The notes: a model not told the origin generated them from the letters alone. Positions 1 through 9,437 are shown, numbered from the stretch's first letter. The stretch is DNA of 64,000 nucleotides from CAIVAT01 sp049317265 (GCA_049317265.1 JBMOIP010000013.1:1-64000), one strand, 5' to 3'. Numbers and translations: made by a program.

Positions 1-1583
1 CCTGCCTCGGCATTGTGCATCTCATTGTGCAACATCTTGATGTAGAAGTTGCGCATGTTCACCGGAGCCACTACCAGCGCCTTGAATTTATAGGGGCGGT
101 AGCTCTCCTCGATCAGGTGGAAGGTGTTCACCACATCGTTGCAGATGGTCTGGTCAGCCGTAAGCAAACTAACATCAGAATAGACCTTGGCGGTGGTTTC
201 ATTGAAATTCCCGGTGCCGATAAAGGCAAAAAAGAAGTTGCTGGTGTTCTCTTTCCTCCGGATCAGGATCAGCTTGCTGTGAACCTTGAACCCGGGGATG
301 CTGTGAATGACCTTCACACCCTCTTCACGTAGCCGTTCAGTCCAGAAAATATTAGCCTCTTCATCAAACCTGGCCTGAAGCTCCATGAATACGGTCACAT
401 ATTTTCCGTTCCTGGCGGCATTGATCAGGGCATTGATGACATTTGAGTTTTTTGCCGCCCGGTAGATGGTCATTTTTATGGAGCGTACCTTCGGATCGAT
501 GGATGCCTCACGCAACAGGTCGATGATGTACTGAAACGACTGGTATGGGTAATGAAGCATGATATCTTTCTCCCTGATGGAAGAGAGGATGCTTCTGCTC
601 ACGGGCAGGTCCTTGTGCATCAGCGGTACCAGCGGCTCATATTCCAGTTCACGGTGCCCCAGGTTGGGAAAGCCCATGAAATCTTTGAAATTGTGATATC
701 TGCCGCCGCCCCTGATGGGGTCGTCTTTAGTGATTTCCAGGCGTTTGGTGATGATTTTCAGCAGGTCGGCAGGAATGGACTTGTCATAAACAAACCGCAC
801 CGGGATTCCCCGTTTACGCTGCTTCAGGCTCTCGGTCATCACTTCAACAAAACTCTTGGAGACATCCGTATCGATATCAATTTCAGCATCCCGGGTAATC
901 TTTACCGTGTAGGCGGAGAAGGTATCATAGCCAAAAATGGAGAATATTTCAGAGAGGCAATACCTGATAATATCATCCAGCAGGATGATGTACCTCTTCT
1001 TTCCTTCTGTAGGGAGAATCAGGAACCGTGAGATCGTTTTGGTGGGCAACTCAATGAGCGCATGATCGTCTTTGAGCGCCTTGTCTTTACGCCCGAGGAG
1101 TACCGCCAGATAGATGGATTTATCGCGAAGGGAGGAAATATCGCGCAAACTGCTGATCATGATGGGAAACAGCCCCCCGCGCACCTGCTCGCTGAAATAT
1201 TTACGAACGAATTTTCCCTGGGATTCAGAAAGTTGTGTTTCGTTGATGATAAATATTTCGTGCAGGGTCAGATCGCTCACTATTTTTTCGTACACCTGCA
1301 TGAACTCCCGTTCCTGCTTCTGTACAAGTTCGCCGATCTCTTTCAGCGCCTTCTTCGGATTGACAGGGGTATCATAATGCACCCGTTCAACCTTCAGCAT
1401 CCGGTTCAATGTGGCCACGCGAACCCTGAAAAATTCATCGCGGTTGTTGGAGAATATTCCCAGGAATTTCAGCCTTTCAAGTAACGGGTTGCGCACATCG
1501 GCAGCCTCTTGCAACACCCGGCCATTGAAATACAGCCAGTTGAGGTCACGGTTCAGGATAGGAACTTTCTGTCGCGCTGCCAT
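1..1583 (-). CDS. ppk1: Polyphosphate kinase 1 (partial, 3' end outside window)
   Basis: Reversibly makes inorganic polyphosphate from the terminal phosphate of ATP. The minus-strand frame starts with ATG at 1583 and stays open to the window edge, giving 527 of the roughly 690-700 residues usual for the family. The N-terminus has the hallmark NRDLNWLYFNGRVL and FLGIFSNNRDEFFRVR segments. A phospholipase-D-like HSK motif places a histidine at residue 435, the number of the autophosphorylated histidine in E. coli PPK1, followed by the GTGNFNE segment. The second conserved histidine (about 592) would lie outside the window. The start ATG directly abuts the TAG stop of the upstream phosphatase gene, so the two are almost certainly cotranscribed and possibly translationally coupled. 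I am confident of the family. Confidence 0.95.
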   Translation of the reverse strand, partial: MAARQKVPILNRDLNWLYFNGRVLQEAADVRNPLLERLKFLGIFSNNRDEFFRVRVATLNRMLKVERVHYDTPVNPKKALKEIGELVQKQEREFMQVYEKIVSDLTLHEIFIINETQLSESQGKFVRKYFSEQVRGGLFPIMISSLRDISSLRDKSIYLAVLLGRKDKALKDDHALIELPTKTISRFLILPTEGKKRYIILLDDIIRYCLSEIFSIFGYDTFSAYTVKITRDAEIDIDTDVSKSFVEVMTESLKQRKRGIPVRFVYDKSIPADLLKIITKRLEITKDDPIRGGGRYHNFKDFMGFPNLGHRELEYEPLVPLMHKDLPVSRSILSSIREKDIMLHYPYQSFQYIIDLLREASIDPKVRSIKMTIYRAAKNSNVINALINAARNGKYVTVFMELQARFDEEANIFWTERLREEGVKVIHSIPGFKVHSKLILIRRKENTSNFFFAFIGTGNFNETTAKVYSDVSLLTADQTICNDVVNTFHLIEESYRPYKFKALVVAPVNMRNFYIKMLHNEMHNAEA

Positions 1584-2078
1584 CTATTTAAGCATCTTTG
1601 GGAATACTATGAACTCCTGTATGGCCTCCTTCGATGGAATATCTTCCCACTTATCGGTGTCGAACGAAAGACAAACCACGCAGGAGGTGGACATGTTTTC
1701 CATTCCCGGGTGCAGGAAGAGGTTGGCAAGGTTGGTGATGGTCGGGTTGTGCCCGAAGATCATCAGCGAATTCGCATCATTGGGTGTGCCGTAAATAATG
1801 TCGAGAATACGGTCATAATAGCCATCATAAATTTTCCGGTCGGTCTTGATCTTATTCACAGGGTAGTTCAACCCGGCAGCAATGATTTTTGCGGTTTCGT
1901 ATGCGCGAAGTGCCGGGCTGGAAATCATCAGGTCGATCGTGGTTTCCCGTTTCAGCAGGAAATCCACGATCAGCTTGGTCTTTTTCTGTCCCCTTGGAAT
2001 TAGCGGACGATCGAAATCAGACACACCAGGTTCTTCCCAGGAGGATTTGGCGTGGCGCATCAGGTAGAGGGTTTTCAT
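1584..2078 (-). CDS. SixA-like phosphohistidine phosphatase (histidine phosphatase superfamily)
   Basis: A small cytoplasmic phosphatase of 164 residues. It opens with the RH-type active site LMRHAKSSW (Arg8, His9; His9 is the expected phosphorylated nucleophile). The SSPALRAYETA segment gives Arg58, and IFGHNP gives the second catalytic histidine, His110. The DFDRPLIPRG stretch is typical of the SixA branch, which removes phosphate from phosphohistidine proteins. The true substrate here is unknown. It lies 29 bases downstream of glyA and directly abuts ppk1, forming glyA-sixA-ppk1. A phosphatase beside polyphosphate kinase may suggest a phosphate-handling role, but that is inference. Confidence 0.9.
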   Translation of the reverse strand: MKTLYLMRHAKSSWEEPGVSDFDRPLIPRGQKKTKLIVDFLLKRETTIDLMISSPALRAYETAKIIAAGLNYPVNKIKTDRKIYDGYYDRILDIIYGTPNDANSLMIFGHNPTITNLANLFLHPGMENMSTSCVVCLSFDTDKWEDIPSKEAIQEFIVFPKMLK

Positions 2079-2107
2079 GGGCTTTGTCGCGGTTTTTTTA
2101 ACCAGTG

Positions 2108-3388
2108 TTAGTATGCAAACAGCGGGAATTCCGCCATCATTTCATTTACTTTTGCCCTGACCTTGAGGATTTTGGCTTCGTTTTCAATGTCGCTGATCAC
2201 TTCATCGATCAGGTTGACGATCTTCGCCATGTGTTTTTCTTTGAGTCCGCGGGTGGTAATGGCCGGGGTTCCCACACGCAAACCGGAGGTCTGGAATGGA
2301 GAACGGCTGTCGAATGGCACCATGTTCTTGTTCACGGTAATATCTGCCCTGACGAGTGTGTTTTCCACGAGTTTACCGGTGATGTCAGGAAATTTGGACC
2401 TCAGATCAATGAGCATGAGGTGGTTGTCCGTCCCGCCGGAGATCACATGATAACCTTTGTCCATGAAGGCCTTGGCCATGGCGGTGGCATTTTTCTTTAC
2501 CTGGAGCACATAGTCCATGTATTCATCGGATAAAGCTTCATAAAAGGAGACAGCCTTTGCAGCGATGACATGCTCCAGCGGACCGCCCTGTATGCCGGGA
2601 AATACTGCTGAATCAAGCAATTGCGACATCATTTTAATTTCTCCCTTTGGGGTCGTCAGTTTCCATGGATTTTCAAAATCCTTGCCCATAAGGATCATTC
2701 CCCCTCGTGGGCCACGCAAGGTTTTATGGGTGGTGGTGGTTACGATATGACAGTGGGGAATGGGGTCGTTGAGCAGTCCGCGGGCAATCAGTCCTGCCGG
2801 ATGAGCAATATCTGCAAGGAGCAACGCGCCAATTTTATCAGCAATGCTGCGCATGCGCTTGTAGTCCCAGTCACGGGAATATGCGGAGGCGCCTGCGATC
2901 AGTAATTTAGGTTTCAATGCGAGCGCCTTCTCTTCCATTTTATCATAGTCGATCATCCCGGTCTCCTGCTCAACCTGGTAAGCTACAGCCTTATACAGGA
3001 TTCCTGATGAGTTCACCGGTGATCCGTGAGACAGGTGACCGCCGTGTGAAAGGTCAAGGCCCATAAAGGTATCGCCAGGCTTGAGACAGGTCATCAGCAC
3101 GGCCATGTTGGCCTGCGCGCCGGAATGGGGCTGAACGTTGGCCCAGTCAGCATTGAAGAGCTCTTTTGCCCGGTCGATGGCCAGTTGTTCCGAGATGTCC
3201 ACATTTTGGCAACCTCCGTAATAGCGTTTGCCCGGATATCCTTCGGCATATTTGTTGGTTAAGCAGGAACCCATGGCTTTCAACACCTGGTCACTGACAA
3301 AATTTTCGGAAGCGATCAGCTCCAGTCCGCTGGTTTGGCGATGCAATTCATCCTTAATGACCTTGAAAATCGCACTATCTTTTTTCAT
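2108..3388 (-). CDS. glyA: Serine hydroxymethyltransferase
   Basis: A PLP enzyme that interconverts serine and glycine while charging tetrahydrofolate with a one-carbon unit. The 426 residues match the family length. The N-terminal ELIASENFVS and NKYAEGYPGKRYYGG blocks are diagnostic. The VTTTTHKTLRGPRGG motif gives Lys222 as the Schiff-base lysine. LADIAHPAGLIA and the C-terminal RVGTPAITTRG segment are also present. The ATG at 3388 follows a 117-base divergent spacer that contains a TACTTTTG promoter motif. It is the first gene of a likely operon with the SixA-like phosphatase and ppk1. Confidence 0.98.
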   Translation of the reverse strand: MKKDSAIFKVIKDELHRQTSGLELIASENFVSDQVLKAMGSCLTNKYAEGYPGKRYYGGCQNVDISEQLAIDRAKELFNADWANVQPHSGAQANMAVLMTCLKPGDTFMGLDLSHGGHLSHGSPVNSSGILYKAVAYQVEQETGMIDYDKMEEKALALKPKLLIAGASAYSRDWDYKRMRSIADKIGALLLADIAHPAGLIARGLLNDPIPHCHIVTTTTHKTLRGPRGGMILMGKDFENPWKLTTPKGEIKMMSQLLDSAVFPGIQGGPLEHVIAAKAVSFYEALSDEYMDYVLQVKKNATAMAKAFMDKGYHVISGGTDNHLMLIDLRSKFPDITGKLVENTLVRADITVNKNMVPFDSRSPFQTSGLRVGTPAITTRGLKEKHMAKIVNLIDEVISDIENEAKILKVRAKVNEMMAEFPLFAY

Positions 3389-3448
3389 AACAGGGTAAAA
3401 TTTTGGAAATTATATTTCGTTGAGTTAAATGAAGGTCTTTCGGAACAA

Positions 3449-3456
3449 CAAAAGTA
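3449..3456 (-). promoter_or_regulatory. Candidate -7 element for glyA
   Basis: Read on the minus strand this is TACTTTTG, an exact match to the Bacteroidetes TAnnTTTG promoter core, about 60 bases upstream of the glyA start codon. I did not find a convincing TTG element at the usual 18-20 base spacing, so only the -7 part is called. Confidence 0.45.
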
Positions 3457-3505
3457 AAATTATTTCAGATAAAATCTTGATATTTGCTTAGAAAAGTCAA
3501 AAGAG

Positions 3506-4684
3506 ATGTCAAACGCCTGCACATTGTACCTTTCAATTTTTTATCTCCTGTTACTGTTAATTCCGGGAAACCTCAATGCGCAGGTTTCTGCCGGTGTCGA
3601 TGACACCATCAACCCCGGCGTGCCTGTTAACCTGACAGCCACCTTCGGAATGCTCGCCAATGGCGTAACCACCTTCGATAACCATGTTGAGGGACCCTAC
3701 GACATCGGCTTCTCTTTCACCTTTTATGGTAAAAAATATACCCGTTTCTCCATCGGCGACAATGGCTGGATCAGTTTTACCCATAACACCAACTGGGGAG
3801 CCCGGCGTAACATCAGGCTTCCGAGTTCCAATGACTTTGACCCGAAAAATTGTATCCTCGGTGCCATGGAGGATTACCTGCCCAAAGTGGCCGGGAGTCC
3901 CTATATCTTTTTCCAAACAACCGGGCAGGCGCCGAACCGGAAACTTGTCGTGATGTGGTGCCAGTGCCCAATGCTCGGTTGTGAGGAACTCCCGGTTTCC
4001 TTTCAGATCATCCTTAAGGAGGGAGACACCATTGAAACGCATATTTTCAACAAGCCCATCTGTGCGAACTGGGATAACAAATGCACCATCGGAATCCAGA
4101 ATGAAACCGGGTTCAAGTGCGACACGCTACCCAATAAAAACCGGAATTCAAAATCGTTCAGTGTATCAAAGGAGGGTTGGCGGTATGTACCCGCATCCCC
4201 GGATACCTACACCGTTACGGAGATTCCCTATCATATGGAGCCAATCACCCCGGGTGATAAAATATCCTACCGCTGGTACGAAGGAACCTCCTCCATGTCC
4301 GATCAGCAATCCCTGGTGGTTGCCCCTTCGCATACAACCACTTATCGGGTGGTATGCACCTTATGCAGCGGGGAGGAGTTCACCGATGAGATAACCGTTT
4401 ACGTGATCGCATACATCCCGACCGCATTTACACCGGATGGCGACGGATTGAATGACACATTTAAAATTTTAGGACTGCCGCCTGAAAATATCACACAGTT
4501 CAACCTGCAGGTATTCAACAGGTGGGGACAGGTTGTTTTTGCCTCAAGGGATATTCTTGAAGGATGGGATGGTAAATTGAACGGAGGGATGTGCCCCGAA
4601 GGCGAGTATATCTGGGTATTATTCTATGAAGACAATTCAAAAACACGAACCAGCAACAGCGGAACCATTATGCTTGTAAGATAA
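3506..4684 (+). CDS. Secreted protein with T9SS type B (gliding-motility-associated) C-terminal domain
   Basis: A 392-residue exported protein. Residues 1-25 form a signal peptide (hydrophobic FYLLLLLIP core, cleavage near NAQ). The middle, about 60-230, looks like an all-beta domain with several cysteines, and I do not recognise it. A short Ig-like segment follows at about 230-300. From about residue 302 comes the type B sorting domain: PTAFTPDGDGLNDTFK, then FNRWGQVVF, GWDGKLNGG and the ending GTIMLVR. This domain directs export through the type IX system to the cell surface or medium. The next gene, six bases downstream by its longest frame, carries the same kind of domain, so they may be a secreted pair. 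The specific function is unknown. Confidence 0.88.
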   Translation: MSNACTLYLSIFYLLLLLIPGNLNAQVSAGVDDTINPGVPVNLTATFGMLANGVTTFDNHVEGPYDIGFSFTFYGKKYTRFSIGDNGWISFTHNTNWGARRNIRLPSSNDFDPKNCILGAMEDYLPKVAGSPYIFFQTTGQAPNRKLVVMWCQCPMLGCEELPVSFQIILKEGDTIETHIFNKPICANWDNKCTIGIQNETGFKCDTLPNKNRNSKSFSVSKEGWRYVPASPDTYTVTEIPYHMEPITPGDKISYRWYEGTSSMSDQQSLVVAPSHTTTYRVVCTLCSGEEFTDEITVYVIAYIPTAFTPDGDGLNDTFKILGLPPENITQFNLQVFNRWGQVVFASRDILEGWDGKLNGGMCPEGEYIWVLFYEDNSKTRTSNSGTIMLVR

Positions 4685-4740
4685 TTACCAATGAAACGAC
4701 TTCTGATTAGGTTTTTCGGGTCATTTAACGAATTATTTCC

Positions 4741-4825
4741 CAGTGTCCCGCTGTGTATCCTCCGTGGAACTATGTGTAATTATTTATTTCACAGAGAGTC
4801 ACAGAGGTTCTACAGAGGACCACTG
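4741..4825. repeat. Palindromic REP-like element, 85 bp
   Basis: Two 36-base arms (4741-4776 and 4790-4825) are imperfect inverted repeats with about 26 matching positions, separated by an AT-rich 13-base loop. The right arm is built from the phrase CACAGAGAG...CACAGAGG. That phrase is common in intergenic repeats of many bacterial genomes and often yields spurious translated peptides. It lies just 5' of the signal peptide of the following T9SS protein and inside the longest version of that reading frame, so the longer start is probably wrong. Confidence 0.6.
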
Positions 4826-4834
4826 AGATTGGAG

Positions 4835-6724
4835 ATGTTGTATCTTGTACTGCTGTGGCTATTATCAGCTGCCGCCTCAGCCCAGAATGCCGACTTTACG
4901 ATTCCCGACACGATCTGTGAAGACAAGCCGGTTATAATTACCAATGTGCAGCCGGCGACAGCCACATCCTACCTTTGGAGTTTCTGCACAGGCAATGCAG
5001 GGTATGAGCCTGACGGAACAAACATCGGGAATCCCAACCAGAAACTGAATGCTCCGAAGTTTATCACACTGGTCAAAGATAGCCTTGAATATTATACGTT
5101 TACCACCAGTCCGGGGAATTCTAAAATTGTGAGATGCTACTTCGGGACGAACATTGCCGACTTTCCCTCCAATATCACCGACCTGGGAAATTTTGGCATT
5201 CTGAACAGCCAGGTTGGCGGCATCCAGGTAAAAAAGGACAATGGCGTCTGGTATGGGTTCGTTGTGAACGGGAATTATCTGCTCATCCTTAACTTTGGCA
5301 GCACCCCGCTCAATCCTCCGACCTCGAAGGTGGTGACCATGTTAAATGTAACACAGGCATCGGGATTGGCCATTGCCAGGCAGGGAACAGAGTGGGTTGG
5401 CTTTTGCACTGATTACATCGCCAATAAGATCTTCCGTCTTGAATTCGGGCAGAACCTCGGAAATACTCCGGTTATAACAGGTCTTGCCGGCACATTGAGC
5501 GCGTTGAATTCACCAACCAGCATCATTCTGGCCAGCGAGCCCGGCAACTGGAGCGCCTTTGTCTGCAACATCGGCAACAGCACCCTCTCCCGCCTTGATT
5601 TTGGTCCGTCCCTGCTCGACCCTGTGGTCAGCTGGGCCAATATTTCCACCATCGCCGGGCTGAATCAGAATGCAGGCATATCGCTTATCAACGATTGTGA
5701 CGGACTCAACGGGTATGTGACCAATTGTGTCAAGGAGGCCGATCAATGCATCATCCACCTCTCTTTCAAATTGGGCATGACGGGGCCGATTACCGGTTAT
5801 CACATCCAGAACAACGGAGTTTTAAATAAACCTTATGGGATTTCAGAATTTGTAAGGGTTGGCGGTACGTTGTATGCCTTCGTTGCAAACAACGGAAGTT
5901 CCTCGATCACCCGCATGTTCTTTCCTTCATGTGCCGGCGCATCTCAACCTTTCTACGACAAGCGTGATCCGCCGCCAATTACCTATGCCGATCCTGGGAA
6001 TTATAACATTCTTCTCACAGTCGATGATGGCGGGGCAAGCCAGTCGTCTAAATGCAGGAACATCGTGGTGATACCCAAACCTGTGCTCTCTTTGGGGAAA
6101 GACCAGACGACTTGCGAGGGGAAGAATGTCATCCTGGATGGCGGTGCCGGCAATAAACGCTACGATTGGTCAACCGGAGAAAACACACGGAACATCAGTG
6201 TCGGCACTTCAGGCACCTATTGGGTGCGGACAATCAATGCTGCCAACTGTGAAGCGTTTGATACCATAAATATCACCGTTAAAAATAATGTGGAGACAGT
6301 GATCGATACTGTTATTTGTGATGGTTTGTCCTACCGGGTGCAGAACGGGTTGCAAACCACCAGCGGAGTATATCGTGATACCCTGCGAATGAAAAGTGGT
6401 TGCGACAGCATTGTAAAAACCAACCTGCAGTTTAAGGATTGCCCCCTGCTGATATGGTTTCCCAATGCATTTACACCGAACGGCGACGGGGTGAATGATT
6501 TTTTTAAGCCTGTGGGCCAGGAGATCGGCAAGTACAACCTGCAAATCTATGATCGCTGGGGAACCATGATATTTGAATCAGACCGCGTCGACCTTGGGTG
6601 GGACGGCACTATAAAGGGGAGATATGCAGAGCCGGATGTATACACCTTTCAGGCTGTTTTTGAAAGCAGGCTAATCCCGGGTGAGACACACCGGGAAGCA
6701 GGAACATTGATGCTGTCGCGATAA
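4835..6724 (+). CDS. Secreted protein with beta-propeller-like repeats, Ig/PKD-like domain and T9SS type B C-terminal domain
   Basis: A large exported protein of 629 residues from the ATG at 4835. The frame is open from 4691, but the extra 48 residues are encoded largely by the palindromic repeat and precede an obvious signal peptide (MLYLVLLWLLSAAASAQ), so I prefer 4835. The N-terminal half has repeated strand patterns (GLAIARQGTEWVGF and similar), which suggests a beta-propeller of the NHL/lactonase type. A PKD-like segment follows (ADPGNYNILLTV), then an Ig-like module (WSTGENTRNISV). The last 86 residues are a type B sorting domain beginning NAFTPNGDGVNDFF and ending GTLMLSR. Probably a surface adhesin or scaffold; the ligand is unknown. 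Confidence 0.82.
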   Translation: MLYLVLLWLLSAAASAQNADFTIPDTICEDKPVIITNVQPATATSYLWSFCTGNAGYEPDGTNIGNPNQKLNAPKFITLVKDSLEYYTFTTSPGNSKIVRCYFGTNIADFPSNITDLGNFGILNSQVGGIQVKKDNGVWYGFVVNGNYLLILNFGSTPLNPPTSKVVTMLNVTQASGLAIARQGTEWVGFCTDYIANKIFRLEFGQNLGNTPVITGLAGTLSALNSPTSIILASEPGNWSAFVCNIGNSTLSRLDFGPSLLDPVVSWANISTIAGLNQNAGISLINDCDGLNGYVTNCVKEADQCIIHLSFKLGMTGPITGYHIQNNGVLNKPYGISEFVRVGGTLYAFVANNGSSSITRMFFPSCAGASQPFYDKRDPPPITYADPGNYNILLTVDDGGASQSSKCRNIVVIPKPVLSLGKDQTTCEGKNVILDGGAGNKRYDWSTGENTRNISVGTSGTYWVRTINAANCEAFDTINITVKNNVETVIDTVICDGLSYRVQNGLQTTSGVYRDTLRMKSGCDSIVKTNLQFKDCPLLIWFPNAFTPNGDGVNDFFKPVGQEIGKYNLQIYDRWGTMIFESDRVDLGWDGTIKGRYAEPDVYTFQAVFESRLIPGETHREAGTLMLSR

Positions 6725-6813
6725 CCAGGAACTTTTCACCGGCAGCGGGCAAAGCAAAGATATTTTCCTATTTTTACAGGCCGTAATCCCTGTCACCTCT
6801 GAATTTCCGACCT

Positions 6814-8958
6814 ATGAAACACCTCCTCCTCTGTTTATCCCTGCTTTTTCTCACTGCAGGCATCCAAAAAGTCAATGGCCAGGCTTCCCTGTCACTTCAG
6901 GATCCGACTTCAAAGCTGCCATATCTCTCTGCCCGCACCCCGCAACCTGCAACAGTGATCCCCGATCCTGCCGCTTCGGTAACACGCCAGTCCGACCCCA
7001 TGGCATGGTGGAGAGACGCCCGTTTCGGGATGTTCATTCATTGGGGGCTCTATGCGGTGCCGGCCGGTGAATGGAATGGAAAAACGGGGTATGGCGAATG
7101 GATCAGGACTTCGGCCGAGATTCCGCTGGAGGTGTATGACCAGTTCCGTCCAAAATTCAACCCGGTTCAGTTTGATGCCGATGCGTGGGTGAAGATGGCA
7201 AAAGATGCCGGGATGAAGTATATCGTTATTACCTCCAAGCACCATGACGGGTTTTGCATGTTCGATACAAAGCAAACCGACTTCACCATCATGAATACCC
7301 CGTTTAAACGGGATCCGATGAAGGAACTCGCAACAGCATGCCGGAAATACGGGCTGAAGTTCTGTTTTTACTATTCCATCATGGATTGGCATCATCCCGA
7401 TTACCTGCCACGCAGGGAGTGGGAAAAGACCCGGACAGCCGAAGGGGCTGATTTTTCGAAATATGTACCTTACATGAAGGCCGAATTGAAGGAGTTGCTT
7501 ACCAATTATGGCGAGATCGGCGTGCTCTGGTTCGACGGCGAATGGGAGAGTACCTGGAATGAGAAGTATGGGAAAGAGATTTACAGCTACGTGAAGAGCC
7601 TTCAGCCCAACGTGCTCGTCAACAACAGGGTTGGCGCAGGCCGGCTCGATATGGAAGGGCTCACCAAAGAGGGCGCCTTTGGCGGGGATTTCGGCACACC
7701 CGAGCAACAGATTCCTGCTACTGGACTTCCCGGGGTGGATTGGGAGACCTGCATGACCATGAACGACCACTGGGGGTATAACAGGGCCGACAAGAACTTT
7801 AAATCAACCGGGGATATCGTCAGGATGCTGGCAGATATCGCCTCCAAAGGGGGCAATTACCTGCTGAATGTCGGACCGACTTCGGCCGGGCTGATCCCCG
7901 GGGAGAGCATCGACCGGCTTGCGGCTATAGGGAACTGGATGAAAGTAAACGGAGAATCAATCTATGGGACGACCGCCAGCCCGTTCAGCAATTTGGCGTG
8001 GGGGCGCTGCACGCAGAAACTGACCCCCGGCGGTGCCATTCTCTACCTCCATGTGTTAAAATGGCCTTCAGATCATAAAATTGTACTCTCCGGCGTGTTA
8101 AACAATCCTGAAAAAGCCTTCCTTCTTGCCGATCCCCGGAAGGTGCCACTCCAGGTTAAGCGCCAAAGCGACGCGCTGGTGATCACGCTTCCGTCTGAGG
8201 CGCCCGACACCATCAACAGTGTGATTGCCTTATATATCCATGGAAAACCCGACCTCACTGATCCACCTGAATTTAAAACGGACTTCACCATTTTTACCGA
8301 TTCACTCCAGGTTCAGGTTACCAGCGACCGCGATCATGTGGATATCCGTTATACCTTGGATAACACTGATCCGACGATAAAATCGACTCTTTACACGCAA
8401 CCGCTTTCCATTAAAAAAAGCACCATGATCAGCGCCCGGTGTTTCAGAGACGGAAAGCCGGTAAGCGGAACGATCTCCCGTGAATTTAACAGGATTGATC
8501 CCCTGAAAGCGGCCGGTCTGAGTCCCGCCAATCTTGCCGCAGGTCTCAGGTATGGATATTATGAGGGCGCCTGGGACAGTTTACCCGATTTCAATACACA
8601 AAAACTGGTAAAAGAGGGTGTCGTTCCCGATTTTGTCTTTACCCCCCGTAACCAGGATGACCTGTTCGCCTTTAACTACCAGGGTTATGTGAATGTTCCT
8701 GAAACAAGTGTTTACATTTTTTATACAAGTTCCGACGACGGCAGCCGCCTCTGGATTGATGATCAGTTGGTAGTAAACAACGACGGCCTGCACGGTTTGG
8801 CTGAGAAATCAGGGAGTATCGCTCTGGCAGCAGGGTTGCATAAAATCCGGGTGGCCTTCTTTGAAAGGACCGGCAGCGATAATCTCATCGTACTGATGAA
8901 GAGTCAGTACAAATCAAAACAGGTTCTTGCGAAAGAGATGCTTTATCACAAGTTGTAA
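6814..8958 (+). CDS. Secreted alpha-L-fucosidase (GH29) with chitobiase-like and PA14 C-terminal domains
   Basis: Hydrolyses terminal alpha-L-fucose from glycans. Of 714 residues, 1-23 are a signal peptide (cleavage near VNGQ). The GH29 catalytic domain spans about 60-390: ARFGMFIHWGLY, ITSKHHDGFCMF and YYSIMDWHHPDY. The LWFDGEW motif gives Asp241 as the expected nucleophile. A chitobiase C-terminal-like beta domain follows at about 490-560 (RYTLDNTDPT). A PA14 carbohydrate-binding domain occupies about 575-705 (YTSSDDGSRLWIDDQLV), an unusual but plausible binding appendage. No T9SS sorting domain or lipobox is visible, so it is probably periplasmic or released. It sits just upstream of the sensor-kinase cluster; a second glycosidase (GH38) lies on the far side of that cluster. 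Confidence 0.93.
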   Translation: MKHLLLCLSLLFLTAGIQKVNGQASLSLQDPTSKLPYLSARTPQPATVIPDPAASVTRQSDPMAWWRDARFGMFIHWGLYAVPAGEWNGKTGYGEWIRTSAEIPLEVYDQFRPKFNPVQFDADAWVKMAKDAGMKYIVITSKHHDGFCMFDTKQTDFTIMNTPFKRDPMKELATACRKYGLKFCFYYSIMDWHHPDYLPRREWEKTRTAEGADFSKYVPYMKAELKELLTNYGEIGVLWFDGEWESTWNEKYGKEIYSYVKSLQPNVLVNNRVGAGRLDMEGLTKEGAFGGDFGTPEQQIPATGLPGVDWETCMTMNDHWGYNRADKNFKSTGDIVRMLADIASKGGNYLLNVGPTSAGLIPGESIDRLAAIGNWMKVNGESIYGTTASPFSNLAWGRCTQKLTPGGAILYLHVLKWPSDHKIVLSGVLNNPEKAFLLADPRKVPLQVKRQSDALVITLPSEAPDTINSVIALYIHGKPDLTDPPEFKTDFTIFTDSLQVQVTSDRDHVDIRYTLDNTDPTIKSTLYTQPLSIKKSTMISARCFRDGKPVSGTISREFNRIDPLKAAGLSPANLAAGLRYGYYEGAWDSLPDFNTQKLVKEGVVPDFVFTPRNQDDLFAFNYQGYVNVPETSVYIFYTSSDDGSRLWIDDQLVVNNDGLHGLAEKSGSIALAAGLHKIRVAFFERTGSDNLIVLMKSQYKSKQVLAKEMLYHKL

Positions 8959-8959
8959 C

Positions 8960-8977
8960 CCACGCGTTTTTGCGTGG
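8960..8977 (+). terminator. Hairpin just after the fucosidase stop codon
   Basis: CCACGC and GCGTGG form a perfect six-base stem around a GTTTTT loop, beginning two bases after the stop codon. There is no T-run after the stem, so termination activity is uncertain. Confidence 0.35.
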
Positions 8978-9259
8978 AATACGCGATAATTTTAATAAAT
9001 CCGTTGATTCGCCAGGATTAGGGCAGGTTGAATAATTTCCAGTTAAATAATAAACCATCTCTTTTACTTTCATTTTAAACCAAATAGCTGTTTTCATCCT
9101 TTGCCATCCCTCTTTTTTCTATTTCTGGTGCACTTATTGTTATTGGGAATGCCGGAAGTCCTTTCTTGTGTATGAAGGAAAACATGCAAAGATTGCTTTC
9201 AGGACGACTTCCAAAATTTTACGTTCAAATTCGACAAGTCATGGAGTGGCGGTTTATTC

Positions 9260-9285
9260 AGGAGGATAATCGCTGCCTCCTTTTT
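9260..9285 (+). terminator. Terminator-like hairpin with T-tract
   Basis: AGGAGG and CCTCCT pair as a six-base stem around a ten-base loop, followed by TTTT. It lies 300 bases beyond the fucosidase and 150 before the kinase gene. It could end read-through from upstream or belong to an unannotated short transcript. Confidence 0.35.
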
Positions 9286-9437
9286 ATGGTATGAATGTGG
9301 TTATTCAAATAAATTAATTATCTTTACCAAACATTTCCATTCGCAACCACATTGAACTTTTCAATGGATGGAATTACAAATTTGCATTTACCCTGATGGT
9401 GCCATATTGATGCAGTTATCTGTTCATTTGCACTCAG

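Larger units (their letters stand above)
8959..9437. other. 479-base intergenic region with short inverted repeats, no gene seen
   Basis: I find no convincing coding sequence here. It contains a small hairpin right after the fucosidase stop (8960-8977), an inverted pair GGAAGTC (9154-9160) and GACTTCC (9206-9212) enclosing 45 bases, and a terminator-like hairpin at 9260-9285. A TATCTTTA promoter-like core lies near 9315. This is the longest non-coding stretch of the window and probably holds the promoter of the sensor-kinase block. A small RNA is possible but unsupported. Confidence 0.5.

Noticed and set aside
3506..6724. The two T9SS type B genes considered as part of a gliding motility cluster
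   Set aside because: No gld or spr genes are adjacent; the sorting domain alone shows the export route, not motility.
6910..7770. A 286-codon minus-strand open frame inside the fucosidase
   Set aside because: Antisense shadow of the GH29 catalytic domain.
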